Below, in pieces: positions 16,735-24,653 of a stretch of DNA of 64,000 nt. A model generated the notes under the pieces. It was not told where the DNA came from and did not search any database. It worked only from the letters and a program-made list of their open reading frames with translations. Position 1 is the stretch's first letter. Every line of letters begins with the position of its first letter. Position numbers and translations under genes: made by a program. Source of the DNA: CAVORD01 sp963698535 (GTDB lineage: Bacteria > Bacteroidota > Bacteroidia > Bacteroidales > VadinHA17); NCBI GenBank assembly GCA_963698535.1, contig CAVORD010000006.1:1-64000 (forward strand), in the 5' to 3' direction.

Positions 16735-17007
16735 ATGGTTGAAGAGAGAAACATACCTGAACAGGAGCGAGCCAATCAGAATGCAGCTGAGAGGAAGCTT
16801 ATAATCATGAATGATGATCACAACTCATTTAAGCATGTCATTGATTCCCTTATTGAGATATGTGACCATGAACCTTGTCAGGCAGAGCAATGTGCTCTGA
16901 TTGCACATCACAAAGGGAGCTGTCATGTAAACAGCGGACCCCGGAAGGTAATAGAGGATATGAGGAGAAAGCTATCTGATAAGGGTATTTTAGCAATAAT
17001 CGATTAA
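16735..17007 (+). CDS. clpS: ATP-dependent Clp protease adaptor ClpS
   Basis: A 90-residue adaptor that delivers N-degron substrates to ClpAP/ClpCP. The signature NDDHNSFKHVID is followed by a helix containing CDHEPCQAEQCALIAHHKGSCHV. The Asn-Asp-Asp of the N-degron pocket and the His residues are conserved. The length is normal. The start codon follows the previous stop with no spacer, which suggests translational coupling. Confidence 0.93.
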   Translation: MVEERNIPEQERANQNAAERKLIIMNDDHNSFKHVIDSLIEICDHEPCQAEQCALIAHHKGSCHVNSGPRKVIEDMRRKLSDKGILAIID

Positions 17008-17019
17008 AGAAGATATATT

Positions 17020-17493
17020 ATGTCGATAGGGTTGATAATCTTTCTTATAATACTTGGAATTATACTCTTCATAATAGAGTTTATGCTTATTCCGGGGGTT
17101 ACCGTAGCAGGTATCGCAGGAGCTGTATGTATCTTAAGCGGTGTTATCCTGTCGTTCCATTTTCATGGAGCCACTGTGGGGATGTCTGTCCTGCTTGGTA
17201 CTACAATACTTACCGGATTGTCAGTATACCTTATGCTTAGGGCCGGCACCTGGAAGAAATTGATGCTTACCACTGCTATAGACGGCAAAATAGAAAATGT
17301 TACCCCCGGTGACGATTCCGTTAAGGAGGGTGACACAGGTGTGACGATAACACGACTTAACCCATCAGGAAAAGTAAAGATCAACGGCAAGTATTTCGAA
17401 GCCCGGTCGCTGGACAAGCTTATAGACCAAAAGGTAAAAATCGAAGTTGTAAGGGTAGACTTCAATACAATAATTGTTACACAGGTTAATTAG
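17020..17493 (+). CDS. nfeD: NfeD-family membrane protein
   Basis: A 157-residue protein with three or so N-terminal membrane helices (about residues 5-80) and a C-terminal OB-fold (about 95-157: GDTGVTITRLNPSGKVKINGKYFEARS). This is the short NfeD form lacking the ClpP-like protease domain. NfeD proteins pair genetically with flotillin/SPFH proteins, and floA starts 27 nt downstream, which supports the call. It probably helps organise membrane microdomains with FloA. Confidence 0.92.
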   Translation: MSIGLIIFLIILGIILFIIEFMLIPGVTVAGIAGAVCILSGVILSFHFHGATVGMSVLLGTTILTGLSVYLMLRAGTWKKLMLTTAIDGKIENVTPGDDSVKEGDTGVTITRLNPSGKVKINGKYFEARSLDKLIDQKVKIEVVRVDFNTIIVTQVN

Positions 17494-17520
17494 AATACAA
17501 ATACAATAAAAACAGAAATT

Positions 17521-18504
17521 ATGGATGGACTGACAATTTATGTTATCATTATAGTGGGTGCGATCGCCCTGCTGTGGATACTTCTCTATTTTATTCCGAT
17601 CGGATTGTGGTTTCAGGCGCTTGTTTCAGGTGTCAGGATATCACTCCTTCAATTAATATTCATGAGGTGGAGAAAGGTGCCACCCGCACTTGTTGTAAGT
17701 GCTATGATCGAAGCCGACAAGGCCGGTATAAAGCTTATACGCGATGACCTGGAAGCTCATTATCTGGCTGGTGGTAAAGTAGCTCAGGTGGTTCACGCAC
17801 TTGTATCTGCATCAAAAGCCAATATTGATCTGCCATTTAAAATGGCTACAGCTATTGACCTTGCAGGAAGGGATGTTCTCGAAGCAGTAAGAATGTCTGT
17901 TAATCCAAAAGTGATCGATACACCACCTGTTACAGCTGTTGCAAAAGATGGTATTCAGCTTATTGCCAAGGCAAGGGTAACTGTTCGTGCCAACATCAAA
18001 CAACTTGTTGGAGGTGCCGGGGAAGATACTGTTCTCGCAAGAGTAGGTGAGGGTATTGTCTCTTCAATAGGTTCTTCGAAGAGCCATAAGGAGGTACTTG
18101 AAAATCCCGACAGCATTTCCCGTGTTGTCCTTGAGAAAGGGCTTGATGCCGGGACAGCTTTTGAGATACTTTCAATTGATATTGCCGATATCGATATAGG
18201 TAAGAACATCGGTGCTGTACTTCAGATGGACCAGGCAAATGCCGACAAGAATATTGCTCAGGCTAAGGCTGAGGAGAGACGTGCAATGGCTGTGGCTGTT
18301 GAGCAGGAGATGAAAGCCAAGGCTCAGGAGGCCCGTGCCAAGGTTATTGAGGCAGAAGTGGAAATTCCTCTTGCTATGGCAGAAGCTTTCAGATCAGGTA
18401 ATCTTGGTGTGATGGACTACTATAAGTTCAGGAACATCGAAGCAGATACAAACATGAGAGATTCGATCTCTAAGCCATCCGGCAAGAAGGGAACGGAACA
18501 ATAA
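17521..18504 (+). CDS. floA: flotillin-like protein FloA
   Basis: A 327-residue SPFH-type scaffold. It has an N-terminal membrane hairpin (about residues 5-50), the FloA-specific stretch PPALVVSAMIEADKAGI, the band-7-like core with VTVRANIKQLVGGAGEDTVLARVGEG, and a C-terminal helical coiled coil rich in Ala/Glu (KAEERRAMAVAVEQEMKAKAQEA). FloA oligomerises into functional membrane microdomains in bacteria. It is last in the SPOR-clpS-nfeD-floA row and is followed by a strong terminator. Confidence 0.95.
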   Translation: MDGLTIYVIIIVGAIALLWILLYFIPIGLWFQALVSGVRISLLQLIFMRWRKVPPALVVSAMIEADKAGIKLIRDDLEAHYLAGGKVAQVVHALVSASKANIDLPFKMATAIDLAGRDVLEAVRMSVNPKVIDTPPVTAVAKDGIQLIAKARVTVRANIKQLVGGAGEDTVLARVGEGIVSSIGSSKSHKEVLENPDSISRVVLEKGLDAGTAFEILSIDIADIDIGKNIGAVLQMDQANADKNIAQAKAEERRAMAVAVEQEMKAKAQEARAKVIEAEVEIPLAMAEAFRSGNLGVMDYYKFRNIEADTNMRDSISKPSGKKGTEQ

Positions 18505-18514
18505 TCACTAGAGA

Positions 18515-18541
18515 CCCGCTGAGATTTCAGCGGGTTTTTTT
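18515..18541 (+). terminator. intrinsic terminator of the floA transcript
   Basis: A perfect 8-bp stem CCCGCTGA/TCAGCGGG with a GATT loop (18515-18534) is followed by seven T residues (18535-18541). The stop codon of the convergent membrane-protein gene lies in the right arm (18527-18529). Confidence 0.9.
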
Positions 18542-18937
18542 ATTCCCATATCTCCCAAGGGCCATGTCAAGTGCTATAAGCAGGAACAGAGCAATAGATA
18601 TTGAAACGAATAGTATGGAGACATTAAATGAGAAGGTGATATTGGAAAAGAATCTGTTAATATCTGAGAAGCCGGCTTCAAGTATTGAGAACCACCGGTT
18701 AGGGCTATCCTGTAGGACCAGCGACGATATAATAAGAAGCAGCAAAGCAACCGCCACTGCTATAAAAGGTACCATCCTGAGAACCGGACTTGAGGTTGGT
18801 AATTTCTCGCGGTTGATAATTTCCATGATCCTTCCTGTTAATCCTTCAGGTGCTTTCTCTTGATTCTCTTTATTCAGGAATTCTCCCAAAGAGTCATTGA
18901 ATGATCCTCTGTCTGATTCAGTTCCTTGCATACTCAT
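18527..18937 (-). CDS. putative membrane partner (anti-sigma-like) of the adjacent ECF sigma factor
   Basis: A 136-residue protein with a hydrophilic N-terminal region of about 50 residues (NKENQEKAPEGLTGRIMEIINREK) and two hydrophobic segments (about 57-75 and 100-125). It overlaps the 3' end of the ECF sigma gene by 20 nt, the classic arrangement for a sigma factor and its membrane-bound anti-sigma factor. The PEGLxxRIMexI motif is common in the cytoplasmic part of short Bacteroidota anti-sigma-like proteins, but no zinc-binding HxxxCxxC motif is present. The anti-sigma role is inferred from position and topology only. Confidence 0.6.
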   Translation of the reverse strand: MSMQGTESDRGSFNDSLGEFLNKENQEKAPEGLTGRIMEIINREKLPTSSPVLRMVPFIAVAVALLLLIISSLVLQDSPNRWFSILEAGFSDINRFFSNITFSFNVSILFVSISIALFLLIALDMALGRYGNKKTR

Positions 18938-19484
18938 TCAATTTTAAATTTTCAATCACAATTTTCATCTTATTTCTGGCGCGGAAAAGCTTCACCTTTA
19001 CATTGCTGATACTGAGTCCTGTTATATCAGCTATCTCCTCAGTCATCTTTTCATCAAAGTAAAACAATGTTATAATTGCCCTCTCTTCACCCGATAGCGA
19101 CTTAAGAGCAGTGTTGACGATCTCCTTACTTCTTTCTTCGTGGTCGGACTTGTCTGAGCCATCCCAAATATCCATGTGAACAAAATCGCTCATTTCATCG
19201 AGGTAGCCCGGCTGATTGGTTCTCTTTCTCATATTTGTAAGAGTGGTATTAAATGCTATTCGGTACAGCCAGGTTCCGAATGAGCTATCCTTTCTGAACC
19301 CTGAGAGAGACCTGAAGGCCTTAAGGAAAGTATCCTGTGTAATCTCTTCAGCATCTTCCCTGTTGCCACATATGCGAAAAGCCAGATTGAAGATACCGTC
19401 CTTGTATCTGTCTATCAGGATAGAAAATGATGAGGTTCTGCCCGAGAGTATCTCCTCAATTATTAACTTCTCTTCATTCTTCAT
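18918..19484 (-). CDS. ECF-family RNA polymerase sigma factor
   Basis: A 188-residue sigma-70 factor of the extracytoplasmic function type. Region 2 runs from about residue 15 to 85 (LIDRYKDGIFNLAFRICGNREDAEEITQDTFLKAFRSL, then FGTWLYRIAFNTTLTNMRKR). Region 4 is about 125-180 (LSGEERAIITLFYFDEKMTEEIADITGLSISNVKVKLFRARNKMK). It starts 7 nt after a GTCTAA -10-like hexamer, so the mRNA may be nearly leaderless. The promoter is one half of a symmetric pair (see promoters at 19492 and 19538), pointing to autoregulation. A small membrane protein overlaps its 3' end. Confidence 0.95.
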   Translation of the reverse strand: MKNEEKLIIEEILSGRTSSFSILIDRYKDGIFNLAFRICGNREDAEEITQDTFLKAFRSLSGFRKDSSFGTWLYRIAFNTTLTNMRKRTNQPGYLDEMSDFVHMDIWDGSDKSDHEERSKEIVNTALKSLSGEERAIITLFYFDEKMTEEIADITGLSISNVKVKLFRARNKMKIVIENLKLNEYARN

Positions 19485-19491
19485 CTTATTA

Positions 19492-19523
19492 TTAGACGCT
19501 TCTTCTTAAGGTAAGGTTACAAA
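19492..19523 (-). promoter_or_regulatory. predicted ECF promoter of the sigma factor gene (autoregulation)
   Basis: On the minus strand the sequence reads TTTGTAACC (19515-19523), 17 nt, then GTCTAA (19492-19497), with the ATG 7 nt further. TGTAAC with a downstream GTC-type -10 resembles ECF promoter architecture. The same two blocks with the same 17-nt spacing occur on the opposite strand at 19538-19569. Confidence 0.7.
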
Positions 19524-19537
19524 AAAAATGAGGACAA

Positions 19538-19569
19538 TTTGTAACCTCGCCGGGAAGTTATATGTCTAA
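19538..19569 (+). promoter_or_regulatory. predicted ECF promoter of the DUF6249 gene
   Basis: TTTGTAACC (19538-19546), a 17-nt spacer and GTCTAA (19564-19569), identical in both blocks and spacing to the divergent promoter of the sigma gene. The start codon of the DUF6249 gene is 30 nt downstream. The two -35-like blocks together form a 10-bp inverted repeat (AGGTTACAAA/TTTGTAACCT) separated by 14 nt. Confidence 0.7.
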
Positions 19570-19599
19570 ATAGAAGAAACCAATACTAAAAAATCTATT

Positions 19600-19941
19600 A
19601 TGGAACCTGTATTAATCTTAATCACATTGTTTGCTGCCATTTTCGGTATTCTTTATATGTACTACAGTACGAGGCATAAAGAGCGTCTTGCTTTAATCGA
19701 GAAGGGAGCCGACGCGTCCCTTTTCAATACAGGTGTAGAGGCATCCAAAAGTCGTATTAACTGGAGCAGAACAACTCTTAAAATAGGAATGCTCTTTATG
19801 GGCATTGCAATTGGAGTTGTAATAGGAGCATTGCTCACCAAGGCAGGATTGCTCAATGTTGGAGCCAATTATGTCTCAATGATCTTCTTTTTTGGAGGAT
19901 TAAGTCTGGTCCTGTTCTATTTCCTTGTAGGCAGGAAATAG
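19600..19941 (+). CDS. DUF6249 domain-containing membrane protein
   Basis: A 113-residue protein with an N-terminal helix (about 3-22), a short basic cytoplasmic segment including RHKERLALIEKGAD, and two further helices (about 60-82 and 88-109). The HKERLALIEKG motif after the first helix is typical of DUF6249, a Bacteroidota family often encoded near ECF sigma factors. It is divergent from the sigma gene and driven by a matching promoter, so it is a likely direct target of that sigma factor. Its molecular role is unknown. Confidence 0.78.
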   Translation: MEPVLILITLFAAIFGILYMYYSTRHKERLALIEKGADASLFNTGVEASKSRINWSRTTLKIGMLFMGIAIGVVIGALLTKAGLLNVGANYVSMIFFFGGLSLVLFYFLVGRK

Positions 19942-20025
19942 TTCGATCGTATTGCATCAGGTAACAGGGTGATATTAAGTCGGTTCCCATTTATTGAAGA
20001 GAAAGACTTTTTATCACCCTTTCTT

Positions 20026-21310
20026 TTATTTCCCCATACAGCCGAGTATCTGTTTCTCAATGGCAAGCCTGCACACTTCGCAGAAATAACCGGCATCATT
20101 ATCCTTCATCCTGCAGGTGAATGATGGCCGGAAAATACCTGTGGCCATATATCCACCACCTTCAAAAAGACCGGTTAAACCCTTATACTCTACTGTGGAA
20201 GGAGTGGGCAGAGGGGTGCCTTTCTTTATGAGGCCTTTCCATTTTGAACCAAAATCAACCATGGTTGTCAGGTTGGGTTCCCATGGCTCAACATTTAAAG
20301 GATAGAACTCCTCATAGGCAACTGTTGATGAGTAATATTCATCACCCAGTCCGCCGAAGCCATGACCCAGTTCGTGGAGGAAAACAGTTATGCTCAGGTT
20401 ATGGTCGACAGTGGTGCAGCTGTAATAGTTATACATGCCACCTCCGCCATACCTTTCGCTGTTGATCAGTACCACTATATTGTCGTGGGGCACACCTGCA
20501 GCATTGTCGTATATACTTCCTATATCAAATGTGGTAAGGTAGCGGTCGAGTCCAAAGGTAGAGAAGGATGAGTTGAGCGCCGTATTTACAAAGATACCCT
20601 CGGCAGGGATGTCGGTTCCCGATTCCTGAGAAACTGATTCTACGGCCCAGAGGTTAATAGCTGACTTGTAGCTCTTGTATGGTTCTTCAGCCAGGAGGGC
20701 ATTAGCCATTCTGCCTGCGTCACTCACAAATTTTTCCATCTGCGATGCGGTATACCCTTCTGCCAGGAATACTATATCAACGGATTCTTCAGGTGATGTT
20801 CCTCCCCATATAAGGTGCGTTCTGGGATGCGCAATTTTCTCATGGATTATCCTGTAATCGGAAGGGTCGATAACCGACTCATACAGAGTGTTTGTCGTGC
20901 CGTGTATTCTTATGTTCGCTGATCACCAGTCTCACCGGATTCATGGGATATGGGAATCTTATTACCTCATGGAAGCTTCTTATTCCCGTTTTCGCCTCGG
21001 CTGTAGTTTGCCATTCGTTATACAGTGTTGTATACCCCCTCGAATATAGAAGAGTTCCCGTGGCACTGTCATAAACGTCATATCTCATTGAACCCAGGTT
21101 GCTTGCTTCAGCAGGTAAGGCATAGCTGCCTCCCCATATTGGTTCTTCTGAAATTTTATCGGGATAGAGGCTCGTTTCAGTTGCATTGCCTCCCAGACTG
21201 AAATCAAACCGCATGGCTTTGCCTGTGAACCATTCTCCCGGCCCTTTCTGACCGTAGGCGGCAATGATAATGCCGAAAAACAAACCTGCTATTAAGGTGA
21301 TCTTTTTCAT
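20026..21310 (-). pseudogene. M64-family (IgA peptidase-type) secreted metallopeptidase, frameshifted
   Basis: Two adjoining minus-strand frames are the N- and C-terminal halves of one peptidase M64. The first half starts at ATG 21310 with a signal peptide (MKKITLIAGLFFGIIIAAYGQ) and continues through a beta-rich M64 N-terminal domain to VISEHKNTRHD, then stops. The second half resumes in another frame as NTLYESVIDPSDYRI and carries the catalytic zinc motif HELGHGFGGLGDEY. Removing one base from the TTT at 20891-20893 restores a single product of about 428 residues. Such enzymes cleave extracellular glycoproteins or peptides. The shift may be real decay or a sequencing insertion. Confidence 0.85.
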
Positions 21311-21366
21311 ATATCCGTTGTTAGTTTGGTAAAGGTAGAAAAAAGTACTTAGCCATTTGGCCATTT

Positions 21367-22662
21367 ATGACTACTTTTGTATTTCCAAAAAGTTACTATA
21401 TGACATTTAAGACTGACCCATTCGATCTCTTCAGAGACTATCTGGTAGATAATGGAGCATCAGCCGGATTTGCATCCTTTGTTGGTATTATATCACTCAC
21501 GATTGTGGTCTTTATTGCAGGCTGGTTAATGAACTATCTGGCAAAACATATAATTAACCGTGTTGTGACAAAGATGGTTCTTAAGTCGACGTCACAGTGG
21601 GATGATATATTTCTGGAGAACAAGGTATTCAGCAGGATGTCACATATCTTCCCTGCTGCTTTCATATGGATAATGGCAGCGTGGGCACTGCAGTCGTTCC
21701 CTCTGTGGGTGGCTGTTGTCCAGAAAATGGCATACCTCTATATTATAATCGTAGGAACACTTGTTGGCCTCTCTTTCATAGAGTCGTGGCATCAGGTTTA
21801 CCTCTCACTTCCGCTGGCGCAGCATCGCCATATAAAAGGTTATGTACAGCTTGTTAAGCTATTGGTAGTAATTATTGCGGGTCTGTTTATCATCTCCATC
21901 GTTTTCAAAACGGATGTTCGTCAAATCGTTTTGGGGATGGGAGCAATGGCTGCTGTTCTGATACTGGTATTCAAGGACACTATACTTGGATTGGTAGCCA
22001 GTATCCAGTTATCGGCCAATAATATGGTCCAGGTTGGCGACTGGATAACGATACCCTCCCGGGGAGCCGATGGAACAGTGCTCGATATTACACTCAACAC
22101 TGTAAAGGTTCAGAACTGGGACAAGACCATCTCAATGGTCCCGACCTACGCCCTCGTTTCAGAATCCTTCAACAACTGGAGAGGGATGGAGGAGTCGGGA
22201 GGAAGGCGCATTAAGAGATCGATAAATATCGATATAAAGAGTGTTCGGTTCCTTGATAAGAAGCTGAGGGACAGGTTATACCGGATTCAGTTACTCAGGC
22301 CTTATCTCGACGAAAAGGAGGCTGAGATCAATAAATATAATGCTGAGAACAACATCGATGATTCGAGTCCGGCAAATGGTCGCCGACTTACCAACCTGGG
22401 TACTTTCAGGGTCTATGCTGAGTTATATCTTGCCAACCACCCTAAGATGCGTTCCGACATGACCCTTCTTGTGCGTCAGAAGCAGCCAACGGAGCATGGT
22501 ATTCCCATCGAGTTATATGCTTTCTCTCAGGTGCAGGATCTTGTTCCTTTTGAGATAGTTCAGTCTGACATTTTCGACCATCTGGTGGCTGTTGTTCCTG
22601 AATTTGGCCTCGCCATCTTCCAGAAACCAACGGGTGACGATTTCAGCGGCAGAGAAATTTAA
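21367..22662 (+). CDS. MscS-family mechanosensitive channel, YbdG-like
   Basis: A 431-residue inner-membrane channel. Five hydrophobic helices occupy about residues 35-215, the pore-lining region is around VLGMGAMAAVLILVFKDTILGLVASIQLSANNMVQVGDWI, and the MscS beta domain follows with GTVLDITLNTVKVQNWDKT and PTYALVSESFNNWRGM. The long C-terminal domain with RMYAELYL- and LVRQKQPTEHGIPIELYAFS-type segments is characteristic of the YbdG/MscM branch. It releases solutes under osmotic down-shock. The first ATG is at 21367; an in-frame ATG at 21400 is an alternative. It is divergent from the M64 peptidase gene with a 56-nt spacer. Confidence 0.93.
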   Translation: MTTFVFPKSYYMTFKTDPFDLFRDYLVDNGASAGFASFVGIISLTIVVFIAGWLMNYLAKHIINRVVTKMVLKSTSQWDDIFLENKVFSRMSHIFPAAFIWIMAAWALQSFPLWVAVVQKMAYLYIIIVGTLVGLSFIESWHQVYLSLPLAQHRHIKGYVQLVKLLVVIIAGLFIISIVFKTDVRQIVLGMGAMAAVLILVFKDTILGLVASIQLSANNMVQVGDWITIPSRGADGTVLDITLNTVKVQNWDKTISMVPTYALVSESFNNWRGMEESGGRRIKRSINIDIKSVRFLDKKLRDRLYRIQLLRPYLDEKEAEINKYNAENNIDDSSPANGRRLTNLGTFRVYAELYLANHPKMRSDMTLLVRQKQPTEHGIPIELYAFSQVQDLVPFEIVQSDIFDHLVAVVPEFGLAIFQKPTGDDFSGREI

Positions 22663-22687
22663 TGAAATTAAGTAATTACAGGAATAT

Positions 22688-23908
22688 ATGTTTGATCACA
22701 AAGAGATAGTCTGGCAGTTTATAAATAACAGAAGATTTAACACTGGACAGTTTTCAGCCAGGTCGGATGATTTCTGGAGATCGCTGGTCATGACCGGTAC
22801 TGAGCTGTGGCTCGACACCGGTAATGTTGAGGAAGCGAGACTTAACTGGTCGGAGGAGATAAAGGCGCTGACAACAAACAACACACTTCTTAACAAAGAG
22901 GTTCAGAAGGGCATTTATGACCATCTTATCCTTGAGGCTTCCGAAATACTCAGACCTCTTAGCAGGAGTGAAAGGATAGTTGAAATAGCATTCATCCTTA
23001 ATGCTGTGCATGGATTAAGATTATCGGCCGAGCTGGATACAAAGGTTAGCGTGGAACTGCATACTGTAACAACCGACCGGTTTGACAAGATAGTGGAGTA
23101 TGGAAAGAGGTTTCATGCCATTGCACCCGACAGGTTCATAATTAAGGTTCCTTGGTCGGCAGCTGGCATTTTGGGTGCAAGGCAGCTTGCAGCCGAGGGT
23201 ATACCTGTGAATTTCACTCTTGGCTTCAGCGCCCGCCAGAACTACTTCACAGCGGCACTGGCGCGTCCGGCCTATCTGAACGTTTTTGTCGGCAGGATCG
23301 GATCATTTGTGTCGCAGAATGGTCTTGGCAGCGGCAACGGCGTTGGAGAAGCCACGGCTAATGCTACCGGCGATGCCATGAAGGAGATCAGATTTAAGGA
23401 GGCTGTTGCTGTAAAACTTATAATCGCCAGTATAAGGGATGTAAGTCAGCTGTACTCGCTGGCAGGAGCACCTGTCTTTACTATACCTCCTGCTATTGCA
23501 GAAGAAGCCAGAAGAGCCGGTAAACTGCCATTCACCTCATCTTTTGGTACACCCCGGCCCCTTGATGGTTACTACTCAGAAAGTCTCCCCTATATTGAAT
23601 GTTTCTGGCAGATAGATGATGAATTCAAAGCGTTTGTTGATAAACTAAGTCACGATATTCCCGAATCACCGGAAGAGCTTGAGCGTATTGTCAGAGAGAA
23701 CGGATTCGGATGGCTTTTCCCCCGGCTAAGCGAAAAGGAGAGGAGTCAGATGAGGACAGACGGTAAAATACCTGTTCTTGCCAACTGGAAGAAAAGAGTT
23801 GACAAAGGTGAAATGGCTCCCGATATTTTGATGGCATTGTCAGGTCTGCTGTCATTCACCACCGACCAGACCGAACTTGATTCCAGAATTTCAGGGATAA
23901 TGTCCTGA
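22688..23908 (+). CDS. transaldolase-family protein
   Basis: A 406-residue TIM-barrel enzyme. The segment ELWLDTGNVEEA, then TTNNTLLNKEV near the start of the barrel, VSVELHTVTTDRFDKIVEYG and FIIKVPWSAAGILGARQL match transaldolase; the Lys of IIKVPWS is the expected Schiff-base residue. It is longer than TalB (about 317), with an added C-terminal helical region (about 300-406). It probably moves dihydroxyacetone units in the pentose phosphate pathway, though a fructose-6-phosphate aldolase-like or other role is possible. Its TGA directly abuts the stop of the convergent rlmB with no spacer. Confidence 0.85.
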   Translation: MFDHKEIVWQFINNRRFNTGQFSARSDDFWRSLVMTGTELWLDTGNVEEARLNWSEEIKALTTNNTLLNKEVQKGIYDHLILEASEILRPLSRSERIVEIAFILNAVHGLRLSAELDTKVSVELHTVTTDRFDKIVEYGKRFHAIAPDRFIIKVPWSAAGILGARQLAAEGIPVNFTLGFSARQNYFTAALARPAYLNVFVGRIGSFVSQNGLGSGNGVGEATANATGDAMKEIRFKEAVAVKLIIASIRDVSQLYSLAGAPVFTIPPAIAEEARRAGKLPFTSSFGTPRPLDGYYSESLPYIECFWQIDDEFKAFVDKLSHDIPESPEELERIVRENGFGWLFPRLSEKERSQMRTDGKIPVLANWKKRVDKGEMAPDILMALSGLLSFTTDQTELDSRISGIMS

Positions 23909-24649
23909 TTACTGTTTCCTCTGTCTGGTGATTTCGTAAAGCATAATACCCGAAGCAACGGATACGTTGAGTGAGGCTATATTCCCAAGCAGCGGAATAG
24001 ACACCTTTCTGTCGGCGAGGGCCAGTATTTCAGCTGAGATGCCACTCTCTTCCGATCCCATAATTAATAATAGCGGGCCTTTCATATCCTGCTCCTGCAG
24101 TTCCGAGTCGCCTTTCTCTGTGGCGGCAATTATCTTCAGCCCGGACTCCTTCATGAATCTTATGGTTGACGCAATATTGTTCTCTCTGCATACCGGCATT
24201 CTGAGCAGGGCTCCTGCCGACGTCTTGATAGCATCGGCAGAGACCCGAACCGATCCTTTCTCAGGGATGAGCACTCCGTGTACTCCGAAACAGTCGGCCG
24301 ATCGTACTATGGCACCAAAATTTCTAACATCTGTTATTCCGTCAAGAGCCAGGAAAAGCGGATCCTCACCACGCTCATAGATTCCGGGAAGCAATCTTTC
24401 TGCCATTTGATAATCGACAAGCGAGAGCCATGCCAGCACACCCTGATGATTCTTTCTGGTATAGGTGTCGATCTTCTCACCCGGCACATACTGGATCATC
24501 ACCTCGTGCAGGTGTATTTCATCAATAAGCTCCTTGTAAAGAGGTCCCTGCAGGCCTCTCTTAAGCATAACCCTGTCGATAGCCTTACCACCCCGCAGCG
24601 CTTCCATCACAGGCCTTATTCCAAAAATAAATTCGTTTTCTTTTGCCAT
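23909..24649 (-). CDS. rlmB: 23S rRNA 2'-O-methyltransferase RlmB/TrmH-type (SpoU family)
   Basis: A 246-residue SPOUT methyltransferase. The N-terminal substrate-binding domain (FIFGIRPVMEALRGGKAIDRVML) is followed by motif 1 DGITDVRNFGAIVRSADCFGVHGVL, motif 2 LLIMGSEESGIS and motif 3 IPLLGNIASLNVSVASGIMLYE, which builds the trefoil knot. RlmB methylates G2251 in the peptidyl-transferase loop. I start it at ATG 24649; an upstream in-frame ATG at 24664 would overlap the GWxTD gene. It is the last gene of the ABC-F, thioesterase, GWxTD, rlmB row. Confidence 0.93.
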   Translation of the reverse strand: MAKENEFIFGIRPVMEALRGGKAIDRVMLKRGLQGPLYKELIDEIHLHEVMIQYVPGEKIDTYTRKNHQGVLAWLSLVDYQMAERLLPGIYERGEDPLFLALDGITDVRNFGAIVRSADCFGVHGVLIPEKGSVRVSADAIKTSAGALLRMPVCRENNIASTIRFMKESGLKIIAATEKGDSELQEQDMKGPLLLIMGSEESGISAEILALADRKVSIPLLGNIASLNVSVASGIMLYEITRQRKQ

Positions 24650-24653
24650 AATT

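Noticed and set aside
20891..20893. Programmed ribosomal frameshifting in the M64 peptidase and other split genes
   Set aside because: No slippery heptamer with a downstream pseudoknot was recognised, and the same kind of shift recurs in unrelated genes, which fits error or decay better.
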